From the NCBI GenBank assembly GCA_928724745.1, contig CAKMXJ010000021.1, positions 392,215-456,214 of the forward strand: 64,000 nt of DNA. Reading direction: 5' to 3'. Source of the DNA: Anthracocystis setariae. Lineage: Eukaryota; Basidiomycota; Ustilaginomycetes; Ustilaginales; Ustilaginaceae. A program made the position numbers and the translations under genes. Positions 31,491 to 43,048 of the stretch are shown here, piece by piece. Each line of letters opens with the position of its first letter. The stretch's first letter is position 1. The notes under the pieces are model-generated. The model ran no database searches. It was not told where the DNA came from and worked only from the letters and a program-made list of their open reading frames with translations.

Positions 31491-33896
31491 ATGCAAACCC
31501 GTAGCCAGCATCGTCCCGGCTCCCCGGACTCTGTTACGAGCTCGGGCAGCCCTACCCCCGATTCGGGAGTCGACCCCGTCCAGGGACTAGTTGCCGCCGT
31601 GCAGAACCTAACCGCCCTGGTCGGAGGACTCGCCGACCAGATCCGGCTGCTCAACAGCGGCCGAGCCCCCGACCCCACCGTCCCGACCCCGGCAGAACCG
31701 GGCCTCCCGCCCATGGAGCACCCGGGAGACCTTTCTCCGGAACGCGAGACCTCGGAGGAAAGGTACGCCCGCGCTACTCGCCTTATGGGCGAGCGCGGGG
31801 CCAATCCCCAGCCGGTGCCCCCCGGGAGCTCCCGTCGTAGCTACCAACTGGGACCCTACGGAGGACTACTCCTCCCGGGTCAAGGCCCCGGAAGTTAGCG
31901 TCGCCGCCCCTTCCTGGGACGGCAAGCGCGACGAGCTGGAGGCTTTCATCGAACAATGCACCCTCCACTTCGATCTTAACCCGGCACGTTTCCCCTCCGA
32001 CCCCCCGCCGGGTCTTATGGGCCCTAGCCCATATCTCGGGTGTACCCCGGGAGCGACTCCGCAACCTGCGCCAGGCCCGCCCGGAAATCAACCTATTCCA
32101 CAAATGGGATACGTTCTGTGCCGATCTTCGCCGCACCTATGGGGATCCTAACCCGGGACACACCGCCCGGGTCAAGCTCCAGCGGCTGCGTCAATCGGGA
32201 AGCGTTAGCGCTCATGCTGCCGAGTTCTTGGCCTTAGCCACTAAGGCTAACGCTACCGACAATCAGCAATTGCTGACGACCTTCCAGCTTAGCCTCCGGG
32301 AGAGCCTCCGGCAGAAGCTCCTCCACGTGGAGACCTACGACCTGCACGAGTACATTGACACCGCTATCCGAACCGAGCAGCGAATGTACGAAATCGGCCT
32401 GGTGACCCCGGGTCATTCGGACACCCCGGGTCGCCCGGAACGCCGCCCCGAACCTCGGGGTGGTCGCCCACCCAATTCGATGGTACCCCGTCGCGAGACC
32501 CCCAACAAGCGGGGTGATCCGCCCCGCCCCGGGCTGGCCAGCCGGGAGCTTCCCGACGAGGTCCGCAAGTACCGTCGGGAAAACAACCTCTGCTACGGGT
32601 GCGGGGGCCCTCACGCAGTCCGGGACTGCCCAAAGGCCGCCCAGACTCGGCCCCTCCGGGCCAATGTGGCTATCCTGGACCCCGCCAACGGCGAGCTTTT
32701 GGTCCAACCCCTGGTCCCGGACGTCCCGGAGATCCGGTGGTCCGGTGAGGACAAAGCCACACCTATCAACGGCGAGGATGACCTACCCGATGACCGCTCC
32801 GTTCTTTCCTATGACCCGGAGTGGGACCCCGAGTCCACCGACCATCCTCAGTCTCTCCCGGTGAGGGCCAACATTGCCCAACTTTGCCAGGACCCGGGAC
32901 TCGTGGATCTCAGGAGCCATGTAGCGGCCCTCATCCCTCCCGCCGAGCCGGTGATCAGCGGGGACACCATCCGAGTACACCGACACCCCAGCATCCCGGT
33001 GTATGAGTGCTGGGTCACGCTGGCCGGGTGCCGTGCCCGGGCCCTCATTGACGGGGGCGCCACCGCGTCTTTTGTGGACAGGGCCATGCTGGATCGGGAG
33101 GTGGGCGTCCCGGAGGCCCTCCGGGCCCCGATGCGCACGGCAACCTTCGATTCCCATTCAGAGGACATCACCCACACCCTCCGGGCAACGGTCAGCCTCG
33201 CGGGCGTCCCGGTTACCCCGAATCATCAATTCTACGTCGCACCCCGCATCTCCGATTATGATATCATCCTGGGAATGGATTGGATTGAGAAGACCGAACC
33301 GGTACTAAATTATCAAACCCAAACCATGCACTTCCCGCTCCCGGGAGGAGGGGGCTACGCCACCACCCCGGTTCAACCTACCGGCCCTCCGCTGCTTACC
33401 AATGGACAGGATCCCGTCCCGGGGGAGAACTGTTTCGCTATCCACCCCAACCCTTTGGGGCCACCCCGGGCCCCAGGCCTCCCGGAAGAGTATCGGGACT
33501 TCTCGGACGTGTTCGATGAGGTCAACGCCGACGTGCTCCCTCCTCGCCGGTCTCACGACCACCAGATTAACCTCCTTCCCGGAGCCCAGATCCCACATGG
33601 CGCACTATACTCCCTCTCCGGGAGAGAAATGGAGGAACTTAAGACCTATCTTGATAAGATGCTTGAGATAGGGTTCATCCGGCCGTCCAAGAGCCCGGCA
33701 GCCGCCCCTATCATCTTCGTCCCGAAGAAAGATGGCAAACTCCGCCTTTGCGTCGACTACCGGGCCCTCAACAGCATCACCGTCAAAGACAAGTACCCGA
33801 TTCCCCTGATCTCCGAGCACCTGGACTGCCTCTCCCGGGCTAAGATTTACACGAAATTAGATCTTAAGGGGGCCTACAATCTGGTCCGCATCGCGG
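31491..33896 (+). pseudogene. Element A gag-pol fragment, frameshifted
   Basis: Same protein as B from MQTRSQHRPGSPD onward. Two single-C insertions in C-runs (near 31821 and 32001) put the coding sequence in three successive frames. Visible parts are Gag, the zinc knuckle CYGCGGPHAVRDC, the protease motif RALIDGGATASFVD and RT up to DLKGAYNLVRIA. It is cut by the LTR of B, and the frame ends at 33902-33904. Confidence 0.9.
33892..33896. repeat. Target-site duplication of B (left copy)
   Basis: CGCGG, repeated at 59106-59110. Element A reading RIAEGDEWKTA is restored across the insertion. Confidence 0.93.
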
Positions 33897-34246
33897 TGTT
33901 ATGAACATCAGTGCCGGGCAGGAACATAATTGTGTGACAAGCGGGAGGGGGCTTTCCCGATCCGCGTTGTGGATCGGGGTCCAGGGTGGAACTGCGGCAA
34001 TCTCCGGGAGGGGCTCCCGGAAGTCATACCGAAGATCCTCCCTGCAACTAACTCACGTTCAGACGTCGATTGTATTTTAGCTTACTCACTATAGTAGGTG
34101 GAAATATCAGACCTTCTCCCGATCTCTCGCTCACCCGCTCCGCTATCTAGGCAACGATCCCGGGAACAACACCCGGTACCACGCCCCTGGCCTCGATCCA
34201 GACGCACCGCCACGTTCCGAGGTTCCCAGACCCCAGGAGCATAACA
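33897..34246 (+). repeat. Element B 5' LTR
   Basis: 350 bp, TGTTATGAAC ... GCATAACA, matching 58756-59105. It holds GTCGATTGTA at 34065-34074, the complement of the primer site. Confidence 0.95.
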
Positions 34247-34247
34247 T

Positions 34248-34257
34248 TACAATCGAC
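34248..34257 (+). promoter_or_regulatory. Element B self-priming primer-binding site
   Basis: TACAATCGAC, one base after the LTR, is perfectly complementary to GTCGATTGTA at 34065-34074 in the LTR. Tf1/sushi-type self-priming is inferred. Confidence 0.7.
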
Positions 34258-34293
34258 CTCCCCGTTGCCGTCAACGCGGAGACTCCAGCTACC

Positions 34294-37083
34294 ATGCAAA
34301 CCCGTAGCCAGCATCGTCCCGGCTCCCCGGACTCTGTTACGAGCTCGGGCAGCCCTACCCCCGATTCGGGAGTCGACCCCGTCCAGGGACTAGTTGCCGC
34401 CGTGCAGAACCTAACCGCCCTGGTCGGAGGACTCGCCGACCAGATCCGGCTGCTCAACAGCGGCCGAGCCCCCGACCCCACCGTCCCGACCCCGGCAGAA
34501 CCGGGCCTCCCGCCCATGGAGCACCCGGGAGACCTTTCTCCGGAACGCGAGACCTCGGAGGAAAGGTACGCCCGCGCTACTCGCCTTATGGGCGAGCGCG
34601 GGGCCAATCCCCAGCCGGTGCCCCCGGGAGCTCCCGTCGTAGCTACCAACTGGGACCCTACGGAGGACTACTCCTCCCGGGTCAAGGCCCCGGAAGTTAG
34701 CGTCGCCGCCCCTTCCTGGGACGGCAAGCGCGACGAGCTGGAGGCTTTCATCGAACAATGCACCCTCCACTTCGATCTTAACCCGGCACGTTTCCCCTCC
34801 GACCCCCGCCGGGTCTTATGGGCCCTAGCCCATATCTCGGGTGTACCCCGGGAGCGACTCCGCAACCTGCGCCAGGCCCGCCCGGAAATCAACCTATTCC
34901 ACAAATGGGATACGTTCTGTGCCGATCTTCGCCGCACCTATGGGGATCCTAACCCGGGACACACCGCCCGGGTCAAGCTCCAGCGGCTGCGTCAATCGGG
35001 AAGCGTTAGCGCTCATGCTGCCGAGTTCTTGGCCTTAGCCACTAAGGCTAACGCTACCGACAATCAGCAATTGCTGACGACCTTCCAGCTTAGCCTCCGG
35101 GAGAGCCTCCGGCAGAAGCTCCTCCACGTGGAGACCTACGACCTGCACGAGTACATTGACACCGCTATCCGAACCGAGCAGCGAATGTACGAAATCGGCC
35201 TGGTGACCCCGGGTCATTCGGACACCCCGGGTCGCCCGGAACGCCGCCCCGAACCTCGGGGTGGTCGCCCACCCAATTCGATGGTACCCCGTCGCGAGAC
35301 CCCCAACAAGCGGGGTGATCCGCCCCGCCCCGGGCTGGCCAGCCGGGAGCTTCCCGACGAGGTCCGCAAGTACCGTCGGGAAAACAACCTCTGCTACGGG
35401 TGCGGGGGCCCTCACGCAGTCCGGGACTGCCCAAAGGCCGCCCAGACTCGGCCCCTCCGGGCCAACGTGGCTATCCTGGACCCCGCCAACGGCGAGCTTT
35501 TGGTCCAACCCCTGGTCCCGGACGTCCCGGAGATCCGGTGGTCCGGTGAGGACGAAGCCACACCTATCAACGGCGAGGATGACCTACCCGATGACCGCTC
35601 CGTTCTTTCCTATGACCCGGAGTGGGACCCCGAGTCCACCGACCATCCTCAGTCTCTCCCGGTGAGGGCCAACATTGCCCAACTTCGCCAGGACCCGGGA
35701 CTCGTGGATCTCAGGAGCCATGTAGCGGCCCTCATCCCTCCCGCCGAGCCGGTGATCAGCGGGGACACCATCCGAGTACACCGACACCCCAGCATCCCGG
35801 TGTATGAGTGCTGGGTCACGCTGGCCGGGTGCTGTGCCCGGGCCCTCATTGACGGGGGCGCCACCGCGTCTTTTGTGGACAGGGCCATGCTGGATCGGGA
35901 GGTGGGCGTCCCGGAGGCCCTCCGGGCCCCGATGCGCACGGCAACCTTCGATTCCCATTCAGAGGACATCACCCACACCCTCCGGGCAACGGTCAGCCTC
36001 GCGGGCGTCCCGGTTACCCCGAATCATCAATTCTACGTCGCACCCCGCATCTCCGATTATGATATCATCCTGGGAATGGATTGGATTGAGAAGACCGAAC
36101 CGGTACTAAATTATCAAACCCAAACCATGCACTTCCCGCTCCCGGGAGGAGGGGGCTACGCCACCACCCCGGTTCAACCTACCGGCCCTCCGCTGCTTAC
36201 CAATGGACAGGATCCCGTCCCCGGGGGAGAACTGTTTCGCTATCCACCCCAACCCTTTGGGGCCACCCCGGGCCCCAGGCCTCCCGGAAGAGTATCGGGA
36301 CTTCTCGGACGTGTTCGATGAGGTCAACGCCGACGTGCTCCCTCCTCGCCGGTCTCACGACCACCAGATTAACCTCCTTCCCGGAGCCCAGATCCCACAT
36401 GGCGCACTATACTCCCTCTCCGGGAGAGAAATGGAGGAACTTAAGACCTATCTTGATAAGATGCTTGAGATAGGGTTCATCCGGCCGTCCAAGAGCCCGG
36501 CAGCCGCCCCTATCATCTTCGTCCCGAAGAAAGATGGCAAACTCCGCCTTTGCGTCGACTACCGGGCCCTCAACAGCATCACCGTCAAAGACAAGTACCC
36601 GATTCCCCTGATCTCCGAGCACCTGGACTGCCTCTCCCGGGCTAAGATTTACACGAAATTAGATCTTAAGGGGGCCTACAATCTGGTCCGCATCGCGGAG
36701 GGCGACGAATGGAAAACAGCCTTCCGGACCAGGTACGGGAGCTACGAATACTTAGTTATGCCCTTTGGACTATGTAACGCTCCGTCTACCTTCCAGCGTC
36801 TTATGAACCACGTCCTCCACGATCTCTTGGATGTTACCGTAATAGTATATTTGGACGATATCCTCATATTCTCGGTTGACCCCGCAGAACACACCTCTCA
36901 CGTCCGGGAGGTGCTAAGGCGCCTCCGGGACCACAAGCTGTACTGTGCCCCGGAGAAATGCGACTTCAGGACCTCGTCTGTCGAGTTCCTCGGGTACCGG
37001 GTCAGTCCCGGGGGGATCAGCATGGACCCCGGCAAGGTAGACGCGGTGACGTCTTGGCCAGAACCGGTCACCGTCCGGGACAT
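34294..37083 (+). pseudogene. Element B gag-pol, 5' part (one frameshift, then interrupted by C)
   Basis: The frame opens with MQTRSQHRPGS. It encodes Gag, a zinc knuckle (CYGCGGPHAVRDC), an aspartic protease (RALIDGGATASFVD, with Gly where DTGA or DSGA is usual) and most of RT: VPKKDGKLRLCVDYRALNS, MPFGLCNAPSTFQRLMNH and catalytic YLDD in VIVYLDDILIFS. An extra C in CCCCGGGGG near 36218-36226 shifts the frame relative to A, which has one C fewer. Coding resumes in the next frame from 36203. Element C sits in codon I of TVRDI. The rest continues at 45699. Confidence 0.92.
37079..37083. repeat. Target-site duplication of C (left copy)
   Basis: GACAT, repeated at 45699-45703 immediately after the right LTR of C. 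Confidence 0.93.
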
Positions 37084-37578
37084 TGTTACGGCTGGGCGAA
37101 GGCTCTCAACCAGCGTGCTGTCCGACGGCCGCGCTGGGGAGAGGGCGTGCCACGCGGGGTGTTACCATTAAGGGGCGAGCTACGGGGGATGCTGGGAATG
37201 GAGGAGCGCGCCGCGCGTCGCTTCCTGAAGAGGGAGGCGCGCCGCGCAGCGTTCGACACAGGGGCCCAACCCATATGTCGTGAATCGGGGCCGCGCGCGA
37301 GCCGCGTGTTTCCAGGAAGAGGCGCGCGGCGCGTGGCACGCGTGATGCCTTATAAGGTGGGGGCCGCGCGCCACCTCCTTGTTGTCCGCCGTCGAATGTA
37401 TTCTTAGTTACTTTGAGTAATAGCGAATATCAGACCCAACGGTAGAACCGTTAACCTCAGGATCGTGCTCGGTGACTCTCGTGGCCACCACCCCCGCCAC
37501 GCGCTCCCAAGCCCAAGCCTCGCGCACCGCGTGCCACGCCGCACAGTCAGGAGGTTGTCAGACCCTTGGCGCTTAACA
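37084..37578 (+). repeat. Element C 5' LTR
   Basis: 495 bp, TGTTACGG ... GCGCTTAACA, identical as far as I can see to 45204-45698. It contains TATAAGG at 37351 and the self-priming complement at 37391-37400. Confidence 0.95.
37351..37357 (+). promoter_or_regulatory. TATA box of element C LTR promoter
   Basis: TATAAGG lies 40 bp upstream of GTCGAATGTA (37391-37400). The self-priming model requires that sequence to be at the RNA 5' end, so the spacing supports a transcription start close to 37385-37391. Confidence 0.6.
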
Positions 37579-37579
37579 T

Positions 37580-37589
37580 TACATTCGAC
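37580..37589 (+). promoter_or_regulatory. Element C self-priming primer-binding site
   Basis: TACATTCGAC, one base after the LTR, perfectly complements GTCGAATGTA at 37391-37400. Relative to element B both sides carry the compensating A/T change. Confidence 0.7.
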
Positions 37590-37616
37590 CTACCCGTCAC
37601 CCCGCACGCTCAAACA

Positions 37617-40600
37617 ATGCTCCCCATGCCGGTGACTCGCAGCCAGGTCGCCAACCAAAACCCCTTGGACGACTGGTCCTCCGCCGGGGAAGACCCTCCC
37701 ATGGTCGCCGCACCCTCCTCGGCGAGCGCGACCACCACCAACTCCCCCGCGCCCACCCCGGAGGCCGCCGTCCCGCTGATGGCGGTGCTCCAGGAGCAAA
37801 TGGCCGTCCTACAGGAATTGGTCCTGGAGATGCGCGCGTTGCGCCGCGAGCAAAGGGGCCAACCACCCCCCGCGGCTACCCCCTCCCAGCGTTCGCCCAG
37901 GGCCGCCGAAGCGGAGCCCCCCAGAGAGGCTCCCAACCCGGTGACGGATCGCGAGACATCCGAGCAGCGCTACGAGCGAGCCACCCGCCGGATGGAGCAG
38001 GACCCCCACCACGCCCGCGAGTCGCAGCCCGGGTACTCCCTCCCGGTCCCTCCTCTGGTGCCGTGGACCGCTCCCCTGGACGCGAGCCTCGACAAAGCTC
38101 CCGAACTCCGCATCGCTGCCCCCGACTGGGACGGTAAGCGGGAAGAGCTGGAGGCCTACATTGAGCAGTGCGAGCTGCACTTCGACCTCAACCCGGCACG
38201 CTTTGCCACAGACAACCGCCGGGTCCTCTGGGCCCTGGCACACGTGGGTGGCGCGCCTCGCGACCACCTGCGCAACATGCGCCAGGCGAGCCCCCACGAC
38301 CCGATCTTCCACGACTGGCCGCGCTACTGCGGTTCCCTACGCCGCACGTACGGCGATCCTCACCCAGGACATACGGCCAGGATGCAGCTGCAGAAGCTGC
38401 GTCAAACCGGGAGCGTCAGCCGCTTCGCTGCCGAGTTTCAGGCGCTGGCCACGCGAGCCAACGCTACCGACAAGCAGCAGCTGCTCACTACGTTCCAGCT
38501 GGGACTCCGGGAGACGTTCCGGCGCCACCTCCTACATGTGCAGACCCACGACCTGCAGGAGTACATCAACGCTGCTGTACGCACCGAGCAGCAGATGCTC
38601 GAAACCGGCCTCGACTCGGCCGGAACCGCCCACATTCCGGGCCGCGCTACGGGCCGCAATGACGAGCGCCCCCGACCGGAGCCCGGTACGACCCCGACGG
38701 GAGCCCCGACTGGTGGGCTGAACGCCGCCCGCCCCGCCGCCGCCCCGGCCGCCGCGCGCCCAACTTTCCATGCTCCGGCCCGCGCCAACACGGCTTTGCA
38801 GAAGCTCACGGAGGACACACGCCGCTACCGGCGCGAGAACAACCTGTGCTACACCTGTGGCGAGAAGCACCTCGCGCGCGATTGCCCACAGGCCACGCAG
38901 GAGCGCGCGCTGCGCGCTAATGTCATTACGGTTGAGCCCACTACAGGCAACTACCTCCTGCCGCCCGAAGGAGAAGATCCCGCTTCAGACCACGCGCCTA
39001 CCGAATGCGACCCCCCGGCCGAAAGGGATGCCTACGACGAGGCGGTCTACGACCCCACCCTCGACCCCCTGGGTTTTGAGGACGCCCTTTTCCCTCCGCG
39101 CGCGGCCGTGGCTCAACTACTGACTCACCCCGATTGGTTCCCACTCCGCACGCATGTCGCCGCACTGGAACCCATCGCGGAGCCATCTGTTCAGGGCGAC
39201 CACATCCGTGTGAGTCGCCACCCCAGCATTCCGGCCTACGAGTGCTGGGTCACCATTGACCACCTGCGGGCGCGCGCTCTCATCGACGGCGGCGCTACCG
39301 CGTCCTTCGTGGCGAAGGATCTCCTCGAGGGCGCGGGCATCGACCTGCACGGGTTGGCCACCCCGGTTAAGACAGCGACGTTTGACGCAGCCTCGGAGCC
39401 CATCACTCATACCTGCAGGGCAGCCGTGGGGCTGGCGGGCCTCACTGTCGCCCCCCACCACCGCTTCTTCGTGGCCCCGCGCATATCGAGCTACGACGCC
39501 ATCTTAGGCTTGGACTGGATCGAGGCCACGCGCCCCGTCCTCGACTACGAGGCTCGCGCTATGCGATTTCCACTGCCCGGGCAAGGCGAGCACGAGGCCG
39601 TGACGCCCCCGGCCGGGGCCATCCCCTCGCCGCCGTTTACCGACAATACCGCCGAACACTGCGCCCTCGTCCAGGCGCACGCGGACGAGCTCGCCGCCGT
39701 ACCATCGCCTAAGGACATCCCCGCTGCGTACCAGGAGTTTGCGGAGGTGTTCAACGAGGCCAACGCCGACATCCTGCCGCGCCCGCGCCCCCAGGACCAC
39801 GAGATCAACCTCCTGCCGGGAGCCAAGATCCCACACGGGCCACTATACTCTCTGTCCGCACGCGAGCTCGACGAGCTCAAGAAGTACATTGACAAGATGC
39901 TCGCTATTGGCTTCATTCGGGAATCGCAGAGCCCCGCCGCGGCCCCTATCATCTTTGTACCTAAGAAAGACGGTCGCCTCCGACCATGTGTAGACTACCG
40001 CGCGCTCAACAGCGTGACCATCAAAGACAAGTACCCCATACCCCTCATCGCCGAACACTTGGACTGCCTCGCGCGAGCGCGCGTCTTCACCAAACTCGAC
40101 CTGAAGGGGGCGTACAACCTCCTCCGTATCAAGGAGGGGCACGAATGGAAAACGGCATTCCGCACGCGCTACGGTAGTTTCGAATACATGGTAATGCCAT
40201 TCGGGTTGTGCAACGCGCCATCTACGTTCCAGCGCTTAATGAACCACATCCTGCACGACCTGCTCGACGTGTCCGTGGTGGTGTACCTGGACGACATCCT
40301 CGTGTTCTCCCGCGATCCCGCCGAGCACGACACACACGTGCGCGAGGTACTCCGCCGTTTGCGCCATAACCAGCTATATTGCGCCGCCGACAAGTGCGAA
40401 TTTGGGGTCACCTCGGTGGAGTTCCTGGGCTACCGAGTCAGCCCGGCCGGCATCTCCATGGACCCGGCGAAGGTCGAGGCCGTAACTACCTGGCCCGCAC
40501 CCACGACCATTCGTGACATCCAGGTATTCCTTGGCTTTGCCAACTTCTACCGACGATTCATCAAGCACTATTCGCGCGTGGCTCGCCCGCTCACAGACCG

Positions 40601-42614
40601 CCTCAAGGGCAAAGCAAGCGGGCGCATCTCCTTAGAGCCCTCCGAGCTGGCCGCATTCGAGACCCTCAAGCGCGCCTTCACCACGGCCCCTATCCTGCAA
40701 CATTTTGACCCGGCGCTGCCCACAGTAGTGGAAACCGACGCCAGCGACTACGTCGTGGCGGCCGTCCTGTCCCAATGGTACCCAATCAACCCCGCCACTA
40801 CAACAGCGCCGCGCCCGAGCACGCACCGTCTCCACCCAGTGGCGTATTGGTCACGGAAGATGCAGCCCGCCGAGCGCAACTACGAGATCCACGATAAGGA
40901 GCTCCTGGCCATCGTCGACTCCCTTCAAGCGTGGCGCCACTACTTACACGGGCTGCACGCACCGTTTGATGTCCTCACGGACCACCAAGCTCTCCAGTAC
41001 TTCCAAACCAAGCGCCAGCTCAATCGCCGTCAGGCCCGTTGGGGCATCGCCCTGGCGGAGTTCGCATTCTCCATCACCTACCGCCCGGGCACAGAGGCCG
41101 CGCGGCCGGACGCCCTGTCACGCCGATCCGATGGCCACCCAAACCTCGCGGACGCCCAACGCCACGGCGACCCCGCTAACGTAGCTACCCTCTTGCCGCC
41201 CTCCCTGTTCATCCACCCCGAGACAACCGGCGTCGACCCCGTCGACTTCCCGGCCCCGGCCGCGCGCCGCGCGGCTCTCCTCCCGGCGACCGCCCTTCCG
41301 GCCACCCCTTCTAGCGCGGCTGACATCGCCGCCATCCTGTCCCGCTATCATGACCACCCCACCGCGGGGCACCCCGGCGTGGCTACTACCACCGCGCTCG
41401 TCCGCCGCCACCACAGCTGGCCCACCCTCGCGCAAGATGTTGTCACCTACGTCGCCACCTGCTCTGCCTGCAAGCGCGCCAAAGCCCCGCGCCATAAACC
41501 TTATGGGCTGCTACTCCCGTTGGGCGCGCCCGATCGGCCGTTCGGGTCCATCTCCATGGATCACATCGAGGGCCTCCCCGCTCGCGCGTGGGCGGCACAC
41601 TCTTCGATTCCATCCTTGTAGTCGTAGACCGCCTCACCAAGTTTGTGATTTTTATCCCAGCTCGGCAATCCGACACCGTTCCCGACCTCGCACGCATGCT
41701 CTTTACAAGTGTGTTTTGCTATTTTGGATTGCCTGACCAGATTGTCTCCGACCGCGGGCGCACTTTCATCGCCTCCCTCTGGCGAGCAGTGCTGCAACAA
41801 CTCCAGGTCCGCCCGGCGCTATCCACCGCCTATCACCCTCAAACCGACGGCCAGACCGAGCGCACCAATCAAACCCTGGAGGTCTTTTTGCGCCTCTACG
41901 TCAACTACCAGCAAGATGACTGGGCCGCGTGGCTCCCGCACGCGCAGCTCGCCATCAACAACCGCCCCGCTGGCGCTACCGGTCTCCCATCCACCCTCCC
42001 CCTTTTCGGGTTTACGCCCAAAACGCTCCCAGGTTCCCCCGCGCTCGCCCCCGATGGTGCGCCACCCTCCCCGGCTTCCCTGCAAATGCTCATCGCGTTC
42101 TGCCAAGACAACATCGCGCGTGCCGCGCGCACCATGGCGAGCCTCGCAAACCGATCCAGGACGGATCGGTCTTACACCGGGGGTGACCAAGTACTGCTGC
42201 GCACCAGACACCTGCGCCAGGACAGACCGTCCAAGAAGCTGTCCAACCCCCTCGCCGGACCATTTACGGTTCTAGAGGCCGTGGGCCAGCGCGCGTACAG
42301 GTTGGACCTGCCAGCAGGCTCCCGCGTTCACCCGGTGTTCCATGTGAGCTTGCTCGAGCCATACCCAGCGGGCGCGCGCGCCCACGGAGCACGCGCCACA
42401 AGCCACCAACCTCCAAGACGACCGCCAAGACTTCGAGGTGGAACGCCTGCTGGAGGCACGGACGAGCAGACGGGGCCTCGAGTACCAGGTCAAGTGGGCC
42501 GGTTATGACGAGCCCACATGGGAGCCGGCGCATCACCTCGCCAATAGCCAAGAGCTGGTGGACGAGTTCCACAGGTCACACCCAGGAGCGCCCACAAGAC
42601 GAAGGCAGGCCTGA
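37617..42614 (+). pseudogene. Element C gag-pol with chromodomain, two compensating frameshifts
   Basis: Open from ATG 37617 to 41621, then shifted frame 41588 to about 42390, then the original frame to the TGA at 42612-42614. Domains in order: Gag, zinc knuckle CYTCGEKHLARDC, protease RALIDGGATASFVA, RT (VPKKDGRLRPCVDYRALNS, YLDD in VVVYLDDILVFS), RNase H (VETDASDYVVAAVL), integrase zinc site (HDHPTAGHPG ... CSACKRAK), DDE core (SMDHIEGLP, IVSDRGRTF, YHPQTDGQTERTNQ) and chromodomain (YQVKWAGYDEPTWEPAHHL). Both frame changes sit at CG-dinucleotide runs (near 41583-41590 and 42369-42379) and cancel out. Either small indels inactivated pol or the assembly has errors there. A second in-frame Met follows shortly after the chosen start. 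Confidence 0.9.
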
Positions 42615-43048
42615 CGGTGGCCGGGGGCAAGCGGCAACCTCATAATGCCGCGCGCTCCCTCAGGGCGAGCTCCTGACCCGCCTCGCGTTGTCACACTCAT
42701 GGCGCGCTCGTCACCCGCGTCGGCGCGGCGCACCCCCCAGGACGGGCTCCCAACCCGCCTCGCGTCGTCTCGCTCACGGCGCGCTCGTCACCCTTGCTGG
42801 CGTGCCCGACACCCTTACACAGCTCCCCAGTACCGCGCGGCTCGCCAGAGATCCCGCAACCCCGCGCGCCACAGCACCCACCGGATCCCGCCACGCTCAA
42901 GCCTCACTTTTACTCAGACACGAACGCAAGGGCACAAGCACAACAACACGGGGAACATTTTGGATTTCAAGGCCGACTACGGGGTTACCGGAGCCGGCCA
43001 ACAGACATTGGAGCAACAGAGCAAGGGGCGCGCGGCACAGCTAGAGAC
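42615..43048. other. Non-coding spacer between pol and accessory gene of element C
   Basis: 434 bp between the convergent stops. It contains a diverged direct duplication of about 54 bp (42661-42714 and 42740-42793), both ending GGCGCGCTCGTCACCC. It is the shared 3' region of the two convergent genes. Confidence 0.6.

Larger units (their letters stand above)
31094..33896 (+). mobile_element. Chromovirus A, left part (interrupted by B)
   Basis: Begins with a 350-bp LTR inserted in the helicase gene and runs to codon RIA in the RT domain, where sister element B is inserted (33897). The sequence continues as a 27-base stub after B (59106-59132) and is then lost. It is nearly identical to B except for single-base changes and two extra C residues. 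The left flank is CTGAA; the matching right flank is gone. Confidence 0.93.
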
